Source: an uncultured Treponema sp. (GTDB lineage: Bacteria > Spirochaetota > Spirochaetia > Treponematales > Treponemataceae). From it: 56,209 nucleotides of DNA. A model generated the notes under the pieces. It ran no database searches, was not told where the DNA came from, and was given only the letters and a program-made list of their open reading frames with translations. Where the stretch lies: positions 1 through 56,209 of the forward strand of contig CALFJF010000017.1 in the NCBI GenBank assembly GCA_937877535.1, written 5' to 3'. Position numbers and translations under genes: made by a program. Positions 39,015-47,290 of the stretch are shown one piece after another. Each line of letters opens with the position of its first letter. Position 1 is the stretch's first letter.

Positions 39015-40688
39015 TTAGAGCAAGATTTCCTTTATTTTTTTTGCGAGCAATTTTCGTCGTTCTTCAAAAAACGTTGCAAAATCTTCGATTTTGAGAGAAA
39101 CGTTTTCTGGAAGAAGCGCGTGTGCGCGGAATTGTTTTTTGAGTGTGTCGTCAAAATCATCGTAAAAATCTTGGAGCGGTCGTTCATGTCTTGCGCGATT
39201 CCAAGATTCTTCGAGCAATTCCAAATTTGGAAGACGATTTCTATTCATGCGGCATTTTTGCCACTCTTCCATGCTTTTTACCGCAAGCGGTTTGGAACTA
39301 AATGCGTCTGAAGGGTGAAGATGGTCAATATCGTAAGAAACACCAGGCTCGTGCCAGTCAAGACTCAAATAATACAAAATTTCGCTTACGACTTTGCTTC
39401 CGTACTCAAGGTCGAGCAAATCCTCGATTTTTGCCTCCGTAACTCGAAGTTCGTTCATCGAATCCAAAAGAGGAATTGTGATTCTGTTGTTGTTATCGAT
39501 AATTTGGTTGCGAATTACAGAAAGTTTTCCCGTTGTTCCCGATTTGAAGAACGTAAAAAGCGCGGCTCGAACAAGATACGCACGAATTGCATCCTTGTCT
39601 TCTTTGAAATCTGGATTGTTGTAGATGAAAAAAATCACGGGAAGCAAAACGTTCCAACCTTTTGCAAATCTCGCCGTTTCAATATTCATAGATTTCAAAA
39701 GGTCGTCGAGTTCTGTAAGCGTTTGCTTAAAATAATCCCAATTTCCTCGCAATTCTCTTGCGGTCTTTTCATTTATGTTTGATTTTACTACATCTCCGTA
39801 GAGCATAAGTGCCGTTCGTATAATAAAATCCTCGCCAAAGTTGCAAAATGAACCCGAAAGCACTTTTCCAAAGAATTGTTTTGAGTCATTCCAATACGCG
39901 CCCAAAATTGACATCGTTATTTGCGATTTTGAGAGTGGTTTTCCGCCGCTATTAAATCGAACGAACATTTCTAGTGCATCGTCTTGATTTCCGTCGATTT
40001 CCATGTAATTTATGAGTGGTTCGTCAAAAACTTTTTTGCAAAGCGTTTCCAAAACAGTGCGAGCATAATTTTTGCTTTCCGCGTGAACGCTTTTTATTGC
40101 TCCTTCGATTGCGTCTTTTCTTGTATTTTCGTTTCTAAAAGCAGGATTTTCTATGAGTTTTCTAAATTCAAACTGCGTAGGACTTATGCGCATGATTTTT
40201 TCGGTGAAACGAATGTCGTATTTTTTTGAGTTATAATCGTTTCCGTCTATTTCGATTTTGCTTTCGTCAAGTTCAATCAAAAGTTTTGCCCGCGTTCCGC
40301 CTGTTCCGCTTCTTTCGTGTGCTTTTAGAACAAGTACATCATCGCAATAAAGACTCAAAAAAAGCGATGTAAGTCGCTGCTGCCCGTCAAGGACGGCAAT
40401 GTTGGAAACGTCAAGGTTGATTTTTGACAATTCGTAATCTGTGGCGGCAGAACCTTTTGCCCTAAATTCGCACGATTTTCGGAAGCGGCAAAAATACGTG
40501 TCGTCGCTCATATTTTCTTTGGAGAGTTTCCAAAATAAAAACGTTGAAATCGGATATCCAAGGAGAATCGAGTCCCAAAGTTTTTCAATTTGCTCCATCG
40601 TCCAAACGTACTGCCTTTGGAACGCTGGCATAACGTATATTTCATTTTTTACATTTTCTAACGCTTCAAAAATTTTCAGTGAATTCAT
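39015..40688 (-). CDS. DUF262 / HNH (GmrSD-like) protein
   Basis: 557 residues from ATG 40688, with GGAGG upstream. N-terminal DUF262 (ParB-like NTPase fold): YVMPAFQRQYVWT, LLGYPISTFLFWKL, and the signature VLDGQQRLTSLFLSLY. C-terminal DUF1524/HNH-like region: YDIDHLHPSDAF and NRNRLPNLELLEESWN. In GmrSD-type restriction enzymes these parts use NTP and cut modified phage DNA. Third gene after a dynamin-like GTPase and a membrane protein, all same strand, so possibly one defence operon. Whether it is a stand-alone restriction factor is unknown. Confidence 0.88.
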   Translation of the reverse strand: MNSLKIFEALENVKNEIYVMPAFQRQYVWTMEQIEKLWDSILLGYPISTFLFWKLSKENMSDDTYFCRFRKSCEFRAKGSAATDYELSKINLDVSNIAVLDGQQRLTSLFLSLYCDDVLVLKAHERSGTGGTRAKLLIELDESKIEIDGNDYNSKKYDIRFTEKIMRISPTQFEFRKLIENPAFRNENTRKDAIEGAIKSVHAESKNYARTVLETLCKKVFDEPLINYMEIDGNQDDALEMFVRFNSGGKPLSKSQITMSILGAYWNDSKQFFGKVLSGSFCNFGEDFIIRTALMLYGDVVKSNINEKTARELRGNWDYFKQTLTELDDLLKSMNIETARFAKGWNVLLPVIFFIYNNPDFKEDKDAIRAYLVRAALFTFFKSGTTGKLSVIRNQIIDNNNRITIPLLDSMNELRVTEAKIEDLLDLEYGSKVVSEILYYLSLDWHEPGVSYDIDHLHPSDAFSSKPLAVKSMEEWQKCRMNRNRLPNLELLEESWNRARHERPLQDFYDDFDDTLKKQFRAHALLPENVSLKIEDFATFFEERRKLLAKKIKEILL

Positions 40689-40777
40689 TTTTCCTCCAAA
40701 GATTTTATTGATCTTGAGCGATAACAAATTTAAGAATAATTTTTTCAAATCTTTTTGTAAAGTAAAGCGTTTTGTTG

Positions 40778-41686
40778 TTAGCAAAAGCATTTTTTGACGT
40801 TTTCAACTGCCGCTACCGGAATGTCTGAAAGAAGCGCGATTCTGCCTTCTCGTCGCAAGCGGAACAATTCTTTTATCGATAAATCTTTTGATTCGCCCTT
40901 GAGTTTTCGGTTTATGATTGCGCCTGTAACGTAAACCGTTGTTGCCGACGTGAGTGCTTCAATTACGCAAGAACTCGCCTTTGAAACGAGTTTGTTTTGA
41001 AATCCTTCTTCGATTAAACCGCCGTCGCTCAAAATGCCACCCAAAATCTCGCCCACGCTATCTGCGCCCGCTTGGTTAAAAATCCCGTTCAGCGCAGAAT
41101 TCGACGCAATCCAAAAAAAGCAAAGCGCATTAAAAATCGGCGACGGTTTGTAGCCGTAGAGTTTCATCAATTCCAAAGCCATTTTGAGTTGCGCAAAAAA
41201 CATCAAAAGTCCGTCAACGAGCGGATTTCTGCTAAAAACAACGCACAGCGCGGCTTTCCAACTGTATTTTTTTATGATTTTTGCGCTTTGTGGCGAAAGT
41301 TCTGCATAATATTCTTTTATAAAAAGCGCGAGTCGGTCGTTTCGCTCTTTATATTCTTTTGATTTTTTGGGAATCGAGAGAACGAGTTGTTCGTTTATGT
41401 TCCAAAATAAGTCGTTTTTTTCGTTTTTCTTTTTGAGATTTTTTCTGATATTTTTTGCTTCTCCCAAAACGTCGATTTCTTTTTTTCTAGTGAGTTTTAC
41501 GAATAAAAAAATCGGTTTTACGATTATTTCAAAAACGGCAAAAATGAGCAAAATCCAGAAAAAAAATCCAAGAACGGGGAAGGGGAGAGAATCGTTCAAA
41601 ATCTTGCCTTTTTCGTAAATTTCGCCCGAAAAATAAAGCGCACCTAAAAGCAAAACGAGGGCGCAGTGCCACACACATTTTTTCAT
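40778..41686 (-). CDS. DUF697-like membrane protein
   Basis: 302 residues. Two N-terminal TM helices (about 5-22 and 36-62), a charged coiled stretch (KKEIDVLGEAKNIRKNLKKK), then a region with NPLVDGLLMFFAQLKMALEL and MKLYGYKPSP, which resembles the DUF697 (YcjF-type) core, and more hydrophobic segments to about 245. DUF697 proteins often pair with or are fused to GTPases at membranes. Overlaps the GTPase gene by 4 nt, so the two are almost certainly partners. Confidence 0.7.
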   Translation of the reverse strand: MKKCVWHCALVLLLGALYFSGEIYEKGKILNDSLPFPVLGFFFWILLIFAVFEIIVKPIFLFVKLTRKKEIDVLGEAKNIRKNLKKKNEKNDLFWNINEQLVLSIPKKSKEYKERNDRLALFIKEYYAELSPQSAKIIKKYSWKAALCVVFSRNPLVDGLLMFFAQLKMALELMKLYGYKPSPIFNALCFFWIASNSALNGIFNQAGADSVGEILGGILSDGGLIEEGFQNKLVSKASSCVIEALTSATTVYVTGAIINRKLKGESKDLSIKELFRLRREGRIALLSDIPVAAVENVKKCFC

Positions 41687-43665
41687 ACGCTCAATTCCTT
41701 GATTTTTTCGATGAGCAAAACGAGTTTTTCATTTGTGCTTGAAAAAAAATCTTTTTCAAAATTCTTTTGTTCGATTTCGGTTTTCATTTTCAAAACTTCC
41801 GATTCTTTTTCCAAAAGGCTTTCTTTGATGTATATCGAAACGTGCGTATTCAAAATGTCTGTCATAATGTCGCCCATGCACGATTTTAGTACAGCGCAAG
41901 ACGATTTTACATAATGCGCGATGATTTTGTCGTACTCGCCGTTTATCATCGAAGCGTTTACTTCGATTGTTTTTTCAAACGGAATCAAAAACAAAAATTT
42001 TCCATCTTCTTTGTGCTCGTCGATTGGAGCAATGTCAAACCGCACCGTTTCAGAAATCTGACCGACCGTTTTTGTTCTGTACTCGACTTTTGGGATTTGT
42101 GGAACAATGTCGCTTGCGTTTTCGTTTATTTCCTCGATTTTTTTGTTCACAATTTTGATTGCATCAAAATCGCCAGAATTGACTTTTTCAAGATACGATT
42201 CAGAGATGATTTTTTTTACAAGAGCGCGAGCGTTTTCGCTACATTCCATCAAAAATTCGTCGTATTCGCTTCCTTTGATTTTGAAACTCGACACTTTTTC
42301 TGGTAGGCGTTTGCAATATTTTGCGTTTTCTCGAAGTCGTCTAAAACTTTCCCGCGTTTTTGCTTCAATTTCACGCTTTAAGTCGTCGGAGAGCGTGAAC
42401 TCAAGTCCCATCCAACTTTCTTTTTTGCCGCGCTTTCCGTAAGATTCGATGAGATTTTTTTCTTCGATGAGCGTGTTGAGCGCGATTTCATGTTGAGAAA
42501 GTTCGTTTTTCAAAAAAACGATTTTTCGCGCAATGGCACTAGAAACGTCTTTGAGGTCGTTCAAAAGTTCGTCTTTGCAATGCGAGCGACGTTGTTCTTT
42601 TCCATTTTCTTTGATGTCCGCTAAAAGATTTTCTTCCATCATCAAAAATTCTGACTTTTGCAAAAGAGTCGAAGCGTCGTATTCAGTTGAAATGCTTGCG
42701 CCAAAAATTACGTCGTATGCCATTCCAAGATTTGCCGACCAAGATTTGAGCGACGACTCGGAAACTTTATTTGTGCCGAGTTTTTTTACAAAATTCCTAA
42801 TTCCGTTTTCCGCTTGCTCGCACAACTCCTTTTGAAGCGCGGATTCTTCAAGCCAATATTTTGCTCGCATTTTATTTTGAACAAGTCGGTACGTGCATGA
42901 CGAGCGGTCTTTTCCGATTTTTGCAAGATAGCCGCACGCCGCGTCGTTTACAGGCGACATATTGCTTTGAATAAAAAGCACCAAATCACATTCTTTGAAA
43001 ATGGCGTTGTACATCTCAAAATTCTGCGAAATCTCCGCGTCGTTTGAGTCGAGTCCAGGCATATCAAAAATGACGCAGTTTTCAAAAAAAATCTTGCTTT
43101 CTTCGTTGTACGGCACTTCCACCACCACAAGGAGCGGCGACTGGTCTAAAAGTTCGTTTGTGCCAGGCTTTGAGCACAGTGCTTTTCTAAGATTGTCTTG
43201 CGTGAGTGGGCGCGGAGAACTTTCTGGATACTGTTCATCGAACGATTTTAAGCCTTTTATTCGGTCAATGATATTTTCCATTTGATTTTGCAATTCGTAC
43301 AATTCGTTTTCAGGATTTTTGATGGTTTTTCGCTTGTAAATGTATATCCCGCCGTGCGACGCGCTTTCTTTTGAAGCCATTTTGATAAGAGCGGGGCGAA
43401 GCGTGGTGTCAATTCCAAAACCAATCGGAGAGGCGTTTTCGTTTCGCGACAGAAGGTTTACGAACGTGGATTTTCCCGCCTTGAGCATTCCCGTCGCCAC
43501 AATAAAAAGCAAATCCGTCTTAAAAAGTTCAAACCTGCGCTCGATTTTCTCTTGCTGTTTTTTCCATTCTTTTTTTGATTTTTCCGAAATGCACTCGTTT
43601 TCCAAAATCGTTTTTGAGATGCTAAAAAATTCGTCTTTGTATGTTTCAAGTTCTTCGCCGTTCAT
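41683..43665 (-). CDS. Dynamin-like GTPase
   Basis: 660 residues; GGAGTG before ATG 43665. G1 P-loop G59MLKAGKST67; G2 Thr in GIDTTLRP; G3 D201MPGLDS; G4-like VQNKMRAKYW. After the G domain come long helical regions, including a coiled stretch around 380-420 and a C-terminal Glu/Lys-rich helix, as in bacterial dynamin-like and YeeP/YfjP-type proteins. Such proteins hydrolyse GTP and act on membranes; some are phage-defence components. First of three genes with the DUF697-like and DUF262 proteins. Confidence 0.85.
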   Translation of the reverse strand: MNGEELETYKDEFFSISKTILENECISEKSKKEWKKQQEKIERRFELFKTDLLFIVATGMLKAGKSTFVNLLSRNENASPIGFGIDTTLRPALIKMASKESASHGGIYIYKRKTIKNPENELYELQNQMENIIDRIKGLKSFDEQYPESSPRPLTQDNLRKALCSKPGTNELLDQSPLLVVVEVPYNEESKIFFENCVIFDMPGLDSNDAEISQNFEMYNAIFKECDLVLFIQSNMSPVNDAACGYLAKIGKDRSSCTYRLVQNKMRAKYWLEESALQKELCEQAENGIRNFVKKLGTNKVSESSLKSWSANLGMAYDVIFGASISTEYDASTLLQKSEFLMMEENLLADIKENGKEQRRSHCKDELLNDLKDVSSAIARKIVFLKNELSQHEIALNTLIEEKNLIESYGKRGKKESWMGLEFTLSDDLKREIEAKTRESFRRLRENAKYCKRLPEKVSSFKIKGSEYDEFLMECSENARALVKKIISESYLEKVNSGDFDAIKIVNKKIEEINENASDIVPQIPKVEYRTKTVGQISETVRFDIAPIDEHKEDGKFLFLIPFEKTIEVNASMINGEYDKIIAHYVKSSCAVLKSCMGDIMTDILNTHVSIYIKESLLEKESEVLKMKTEIEQKNFEKDFFSSTNEKLVLLIEKIKELSV

Positions 43666-43793
43666 TTTTCACTCCGATTTTTTTGTTTTTGAGGAGGAAT
43701 CTGACCTGTTTGGAAAAAAATCCCGCACAAAATCTCTGTATGATACAGCATTTTTTAAGTGAAAAAAAGCAGATTTGTACGTGCGCTTTGCTA

Positions 43794-43822
43794 TTGCAAG
43801 AGCGTGAGCAATCTGCTATAGT
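43794..43822 (+). promoter_or_regulatory. tRNA-Arg promoter
   Basis: TTGCAA (43794-43799), 17-nt spacer ending TGC, TATAGT (43817-43822): a strong extended -10 promoter 9 nt before the tRNA. Confidence 0.8.
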
Positions 43823-43831
43823 TCTACCGAT

Positions 43832-43905
43832 GAGATTGTAGCTCAGTTGGATAGAGCATCTGCCTTCTAAGCAGAGGGTCGCAGGTTCGAATCCTGTCAG
43901 TCTCA
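43832..43905 (+). tRNA. tRNA-Arg (anticodon TCT)
   Basis: 74 nt with a full cloverleaf: acceptor GAGATTG/CAGTCTC (one G-T pair), D arm GCTC...GAGC, anticodon loop CTTCTAA giving TCT (reads AGA), T arm with GGTTCGAATCC. Discriminator A; CCA is not encoded. Own promoter and terminator. Confidence 0.97.
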
Positions 43906-43921
43906 ATGTTTGATTTTTGCA

Positions 43922-43950
43922 AAAAAAACTGGCGCATTGCCAGTTTTTTT
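43922..43950. terminator. Bidirectional terminator (tRNA and GH18 gene)
   Basis: AAAAAAACTGGC (43922-43933), 5-nt loop, GCCAGTTTTTTT (43939-43950). It ends the tRNA transcript on the plus strand and, read on the minus strand, lies 40 nt after the GH18 stop. Confidence 0.9.
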
Positions 43951-43990
43951 ATTAAACCACTTTCTGTTAATTTGCATTTTGGAAAGTGGT

Positions 43991-45061
43991 TTATTCGTCC
44001 AATTTTATGTGTTGCCAAAATTCTGGCACTTCAAATCCAAGTCGCCAAAATCCAATGTTTTTGATTCCAAGGTCGGAGTACATTTGACATCGTATTCTAA
44101 GCGAATAAGCGTCGTCGTACCAGCCAGTTATTGTTGCCGTTTCTGTAAACGAAAAATGCGGAATCCCGTATTCGTCGCGCTTCACCTCGCTAATTCCGTT
44201 TTCTCGTTTTATCCGCTCGATTCCGCTGCTGTACCACGCTTGCCCTCGAACGGGCGCGGAAAGCCAGGTTCTGCCGTAAAGCGACACGCCCATTATGAGT
44301 TTTTCTTCGGAGATTTGCGTTTGTGCGTACTCGGCGATTCTTTTGCACCAATTTGTGCTTGCGATTGCGCCTGGCGCACTCGTTGACCAATGCTCGTCGT
44401 ATGCCATGATGAGAATTTTGTCGGCGACTTTTGCAAGTGGCGCGTAAGCAAACGGGTCGTCTTTGAGCGTTTTGAGCCGTGCCTTTGTTGCGATTGAAAG
44501 GATTTTTTCCTTTGGAAGTTTTTCTCGCACGATTTTCAAAAAGTCAAAAAAACGCTCCGTGTCGCTTTTGGGGATATTTTCCCAGTCGATTTGAAGTCCC
44601 TCATAACTTTCAGCGGCTTCAATCATTTGCGCGATGATTCGCTCTCGAAGGGGGAGCGTGGGGTCTAACAGCAAGTGCGCTTGCGTTTGCGAATCTACGC
44701 TCGTTACTAAATGAACTCTGCCTTTGTAATTTTTGAAGAATTTGCTTCGCGCGGGAACTTTTGGCATTTCGCTGTAAACGTTCATCGAAGAAACAAAATA
44801 GCCAACGTCGGTGATTGGAACGTCGCGGTTGAACTCTTTTTCTCGCCCTTCCATGACGTAGCCCCAGATTTCTTTGTAAGAAAGCGCGTCAGAAAGCGGG
44901 TCTGGAACAATGTACGGAGATTCGTAAACGAACTCCTCGTCGCTTTCAGAATTTTCTTCGTCGTCTTCCGCTTTTGCCGATTGACACGAAAACGAAGCGA
45001 ACATCATCACCATTGCCACCGCTGCCGCCGAAAGCCTTTTGTTTCCAATGCACTGATTCAT
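43991..45061 (-). CDS. GH18 (chitinase-fold) lipoprotein
   Basis: 356 residues from ATG 45061; an upstream TTG (45133) would overlap the helicase gene. Signal with lipobox FASFSC (Cys about 26), then an acidic linker (about 35-50). TIM-barrel of glycoside hydrolase 18, similar to spore-cortex and YaaH/CH-type proteins: YEGLQIDWENIP carries the catalytic Asp159/Glu161, and later KILIMAYDEHWSTSAPG, MGVSLYGRTW, GIKNIGFWRLG. The first Asp of the DxxDxDxE motif is Glu. Likely acts on N-acetylated glycans such as peptidoglycan in the envelope. Confidence 0.88.
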   Translation of the reverse strand: MNQCIGNKRLSAAAVAMVMMFASFSCQSAKAEDDEENSESDEEFVYESPYIVPDPLSDALSYKEIWGYVMEGREKEFNRDVPITDVGYFVSSMNVYSEMPKVPARSKFFKNYKGRVHLVTSVDSQTQAHLLLDPTLPLRERIIAQMIEAAESYEGLQIDWENIPKSDTERFFDFLKIVREKLPKEKILSIATKARLKTLKDDPFAYAPLAKVADKILIMAYDEHWSTSAPGAIASTNWCKRIAEYAQTQISEEKLIMGVSLYGRTWLSAPVRGQAWYSSGIERIKRENGISEVKRDEYGIPHFSFTETATITGWYDDAYSLRIRCQMYSDLGIKNIGFWRLGFEVPEFWQHIKLDE

Positions 45062-45101
45062 TTTTCGATTTTCGGCGTTTTTTCTCTTGGACTTTTGTTT
45101 G

Positions 45102-47225
45102 TTAGAACTTTTGCGAAGAAAACCCCGGAACAATCGGCTTTCTAAATTTTTTTACCATTTCCGAAAGAATTTTTTCTGCTTCCTCTGCGCTCACTTCCTT
45201 TTGCGCTTCGTGATATTCGATTAAATTTTGCGGAATTTCTTTCAAAAATCGGCTTGGAGTACACGCGCGCCCTTCGCTTTCGCGCTCTTTTCCGTCTGCG
45301 GAAAATCGTCTTTTTTTTCGAGCCTGACACGCGCTTATAAAAAGTTTGTCGCGCGCCCGCGTTATTGCAACGTAAAAAAGCCTGCGCTCTTCTTCCACCG
45401 CCTCTTCGCCGCCTTCTAAAACTGCCCGTTCGTGCGGAATTATGTCGTCCTCGGCTCCCGCAATAAAAACCACGGGAAACTCAAGCCCTTTTGAAGCGTG
45501 AATCGTCATTAAATTGACTTTTCCCGAATCCGCGCCCTCAAAATCGTCGCGCGAAAGAAGCGTAATTCTGTTCAAATAGCCGTAAAGCGTTGAGTCTTCG
45601 GTGTCTGGATTATTTTCCCATTGTTCCATTGAATCCAAAAGCCCGTCAACGTTGAGTATTTTCCATTGCGCCGCCTTTGGAGTTTTGGGATTTTCTGAAA
45701 GCAAAAAGTCAAAATAGCCGATTTCTTCCAAAAGCGAGCGCACTTTTTTGGAAAGATTTTTTCCGCCAAGAAGCGTTTTGCCGCTTTCGATGAGTGCGCA
45801 CAATTTTCTCATTCCTTCCGCGCTTTCGGAGGAAAATCCTTCGCATTTTGATTCGTGAATGGCGTTTCCAAAAAGGTCTACTTCGATTTCGCCACCTTTT
45901 GAAGTAGAATTGGAATCGATGACAAGAGAAATCGCTTCGTAAAGCGAGCACGAATTTTCTCGTGCGATTTTGTTGAGTTTTTCGAGCGTCGTCCGCCCGA
46001 TTCCGCGTCGAGGCGTGTTGATTATGCGAAGCAGATTCACGTCGTCGTCGTGATTTGCGATTACTCGAAGAAAAGAAATTACGTCTTTGATTTCTTTTCG
46101 CTGAAAAAAAGACGTGCCGCCGCTCATCGTGTACGGAACGTCTTGAGAAAGAAATGCCTCTTCAAGCGCACGGCTTTGCGAATTTGAGCGCATCAAAACG
46201 CAAAAATCCGAGTATTTTCGATTTTCAGAAATAGCGAGCGAACTTATGCACTCTAAAATAAAATCCGCTTCCGCCGCGTCGTTTTCAGGATAAAAAATTT
46301 CGATTGGCTTTCCATTTCCGTTTCCGCTCCACAATTTTTTTTCTTTTCGATTTTTATTGTGACTGATGACTCCGTTTGCCGCATCCAAAATCGTTCCCGT
46401 GGAGCGATAATTTTGTTCGAGTTTGATTTCCCGAACGGAAGGAAAATCTTTTTCAAAATTCACGATATTTTGATAATCCGCACCGCGCCACGAATAAATC
46501 GACTGGTCGTCATCGCCCACAACGGCAATGTTTTTGTCGGAAAGCAGTCGCATGAGTTCGTATTGCTGTCTGCTCGTGTCTTGAAATTCGTCAACCATCA
46601 CGTATTTGTAGCGTTCGCGGTACTTTTGTAGAATTTCGGGGTGTTCTCTAAAAAGCCGAATGGGAAGCGTGATGAGGTCGTCAAAATCCACGGCGTTGTA
46701 AAGTTTAAGTCCTTCTTCGTAACTTTCGTACAATTCTCGCCAAACGTCAGTTTCTGCGTCCCATTCGCGCCTGTTCGTTTTTATGTCGCTGATTAAGCAA
46801 CCGAGTTTGTACACGTCGATATTCGCTTCGTTGTATTTTAATTCCCGCGCGGTATCTTTGATGAGCGTGTTTCTGTCGGTTTCGTCGTAAATCGAAAAAT
46901 TTTCCCGCCAACCTAAAACGCCGATTTCTTGGCGCAAAACGCGGACTCCAAATGCGTGAAACGTCGAAATCGTCAAAAGTTGGAGTTTTTTGCCTGTCAT
47001 TTCTTTGACGCGCTCTTCCATTTCCCGCGCCGCTTTGTTCGTGAACGTGAGGGCGAGAATTTGACTTTGCGGAATTCCCTTTTTGAGCATATTCGCGATT
47101 CTGTACGTTATAACGCGCGTTTTTCCGCTTCCCGCACCCGCGATTATCAAAAGCGCGCCTTCCGTTTGCATGACCGCTTCGTATTGCTCGGCATTGAGTT
47201 CGTGTTTCAAATCAAATTCGTCCAT
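45102..47225 (-). CDS. pcrA: UvrD/PcrA-type DNA helicase
   Basis: 707 residues from ATG 47225. Superfamily 1A, 3'-5' helicase: Q motif LNAEQYEAV, Walker A AGAGSGKTRVI, motif Ia TFTNKAAREMEERV, Walker B DEFQDTSRQQ, motif III GDDDQSIYSWRGAD, motif IV QNYRSTGTIL, V TIHASKGLEFPVVF and VI RRLFYVAITRARDKLF. Unwinds DNA in repair and in clearing recombination intermediates. A -10 (TACACT) lies 6 nt before the ATG and there is no Shine-Dalgarno sequence. Confidence 0.96.
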   Translation of the reverse strand: MDEFDLKHELNAEQYEAVMQTEGALLIIAGAGSGKTRVITYRIANMLKKGIPQSQILALTFTNKAAREMEERVKEMTGKKLQLLTISTFHAFGVRVLRQEIGVLGWRENFSIYDETDRNTLIKDTARELKYNEANIDVYKLGCLISDIKTNRREWDAETDVWRELYESYEEGLKLYNAVDFDDLITLPIRLFREHPEILQKYRERYKYVMVDEFQDTSRQQYELMRLLSDKNIAVVGDDDQSIYSWRGADYQNIVNFEKDFPSVREIKLEQNYRSTGTILDAANGVISHNKNRKEKKLWSGNGNGKPIEIFYPENDAAEADFILECISSLAISENRKYSDFCVLMRSNSQSRALEEAFLSQDVPYTMSGGTSFFQRKEIKDVISFLRVIANHDDDVNLLRIINTPRRGIGRTTLEKLNKIARENSCSLYEAISLVIDSNSTSKGGEIEVDLFGNAIHESKCEGFSSESAEGMRKLCALIESGKTLLGGKNLSKKVRSLLEEIGYFDFLLSENPKTPKAAQWKILNVDGLLDSMEQWENNPDTEDSTLYGYLNRITLLSRDDFEGADSGKVNLMTIHASKGLEFPVVFIAGAEDDIIPHERAVLEGGEEAVEEERRLFYVAITRARDKLFISACQARKKRRFSADGKERESEGRACTPSRFLKEIPQNLIEYHEAQKEVSAEEAEKILSEMVKKFRKPIVPGFSSQKF

Positions 47226-47231
47226 AAAAAA

Positions 47232-47237
47232 AGTGTA
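47232..47237 (-). promoter_or_regulatory. -10 box of the helicase gene
   Basis: Minus strand TACACT, 6 nt before ATG 47225, with TTGCTT 17 nt upstream. The divergent gene 47291 starts 66 bp away, so both promoters share the interval 47226-47290. Confidence 0.5.
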
Positions 47238-47277
47238 GTTAGATTTTTGCAAAAAAGCAAAACGCTCTTTTTTATGG

Positions 47278-47283
47278 TAAAAT
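47278..47283 (+). promoter_or_regulatory. -10 box of gene 47291
   Basis: Extended -10 TATGGTAAAAT (hexamer 47278-47283) ending 7 nt before ATG 47291. No Shine-Dalgarno sequence fits, consistent with a leaderless start. Confidence 0.5.
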
Positions 47284-47290
47284 CTCGTTT

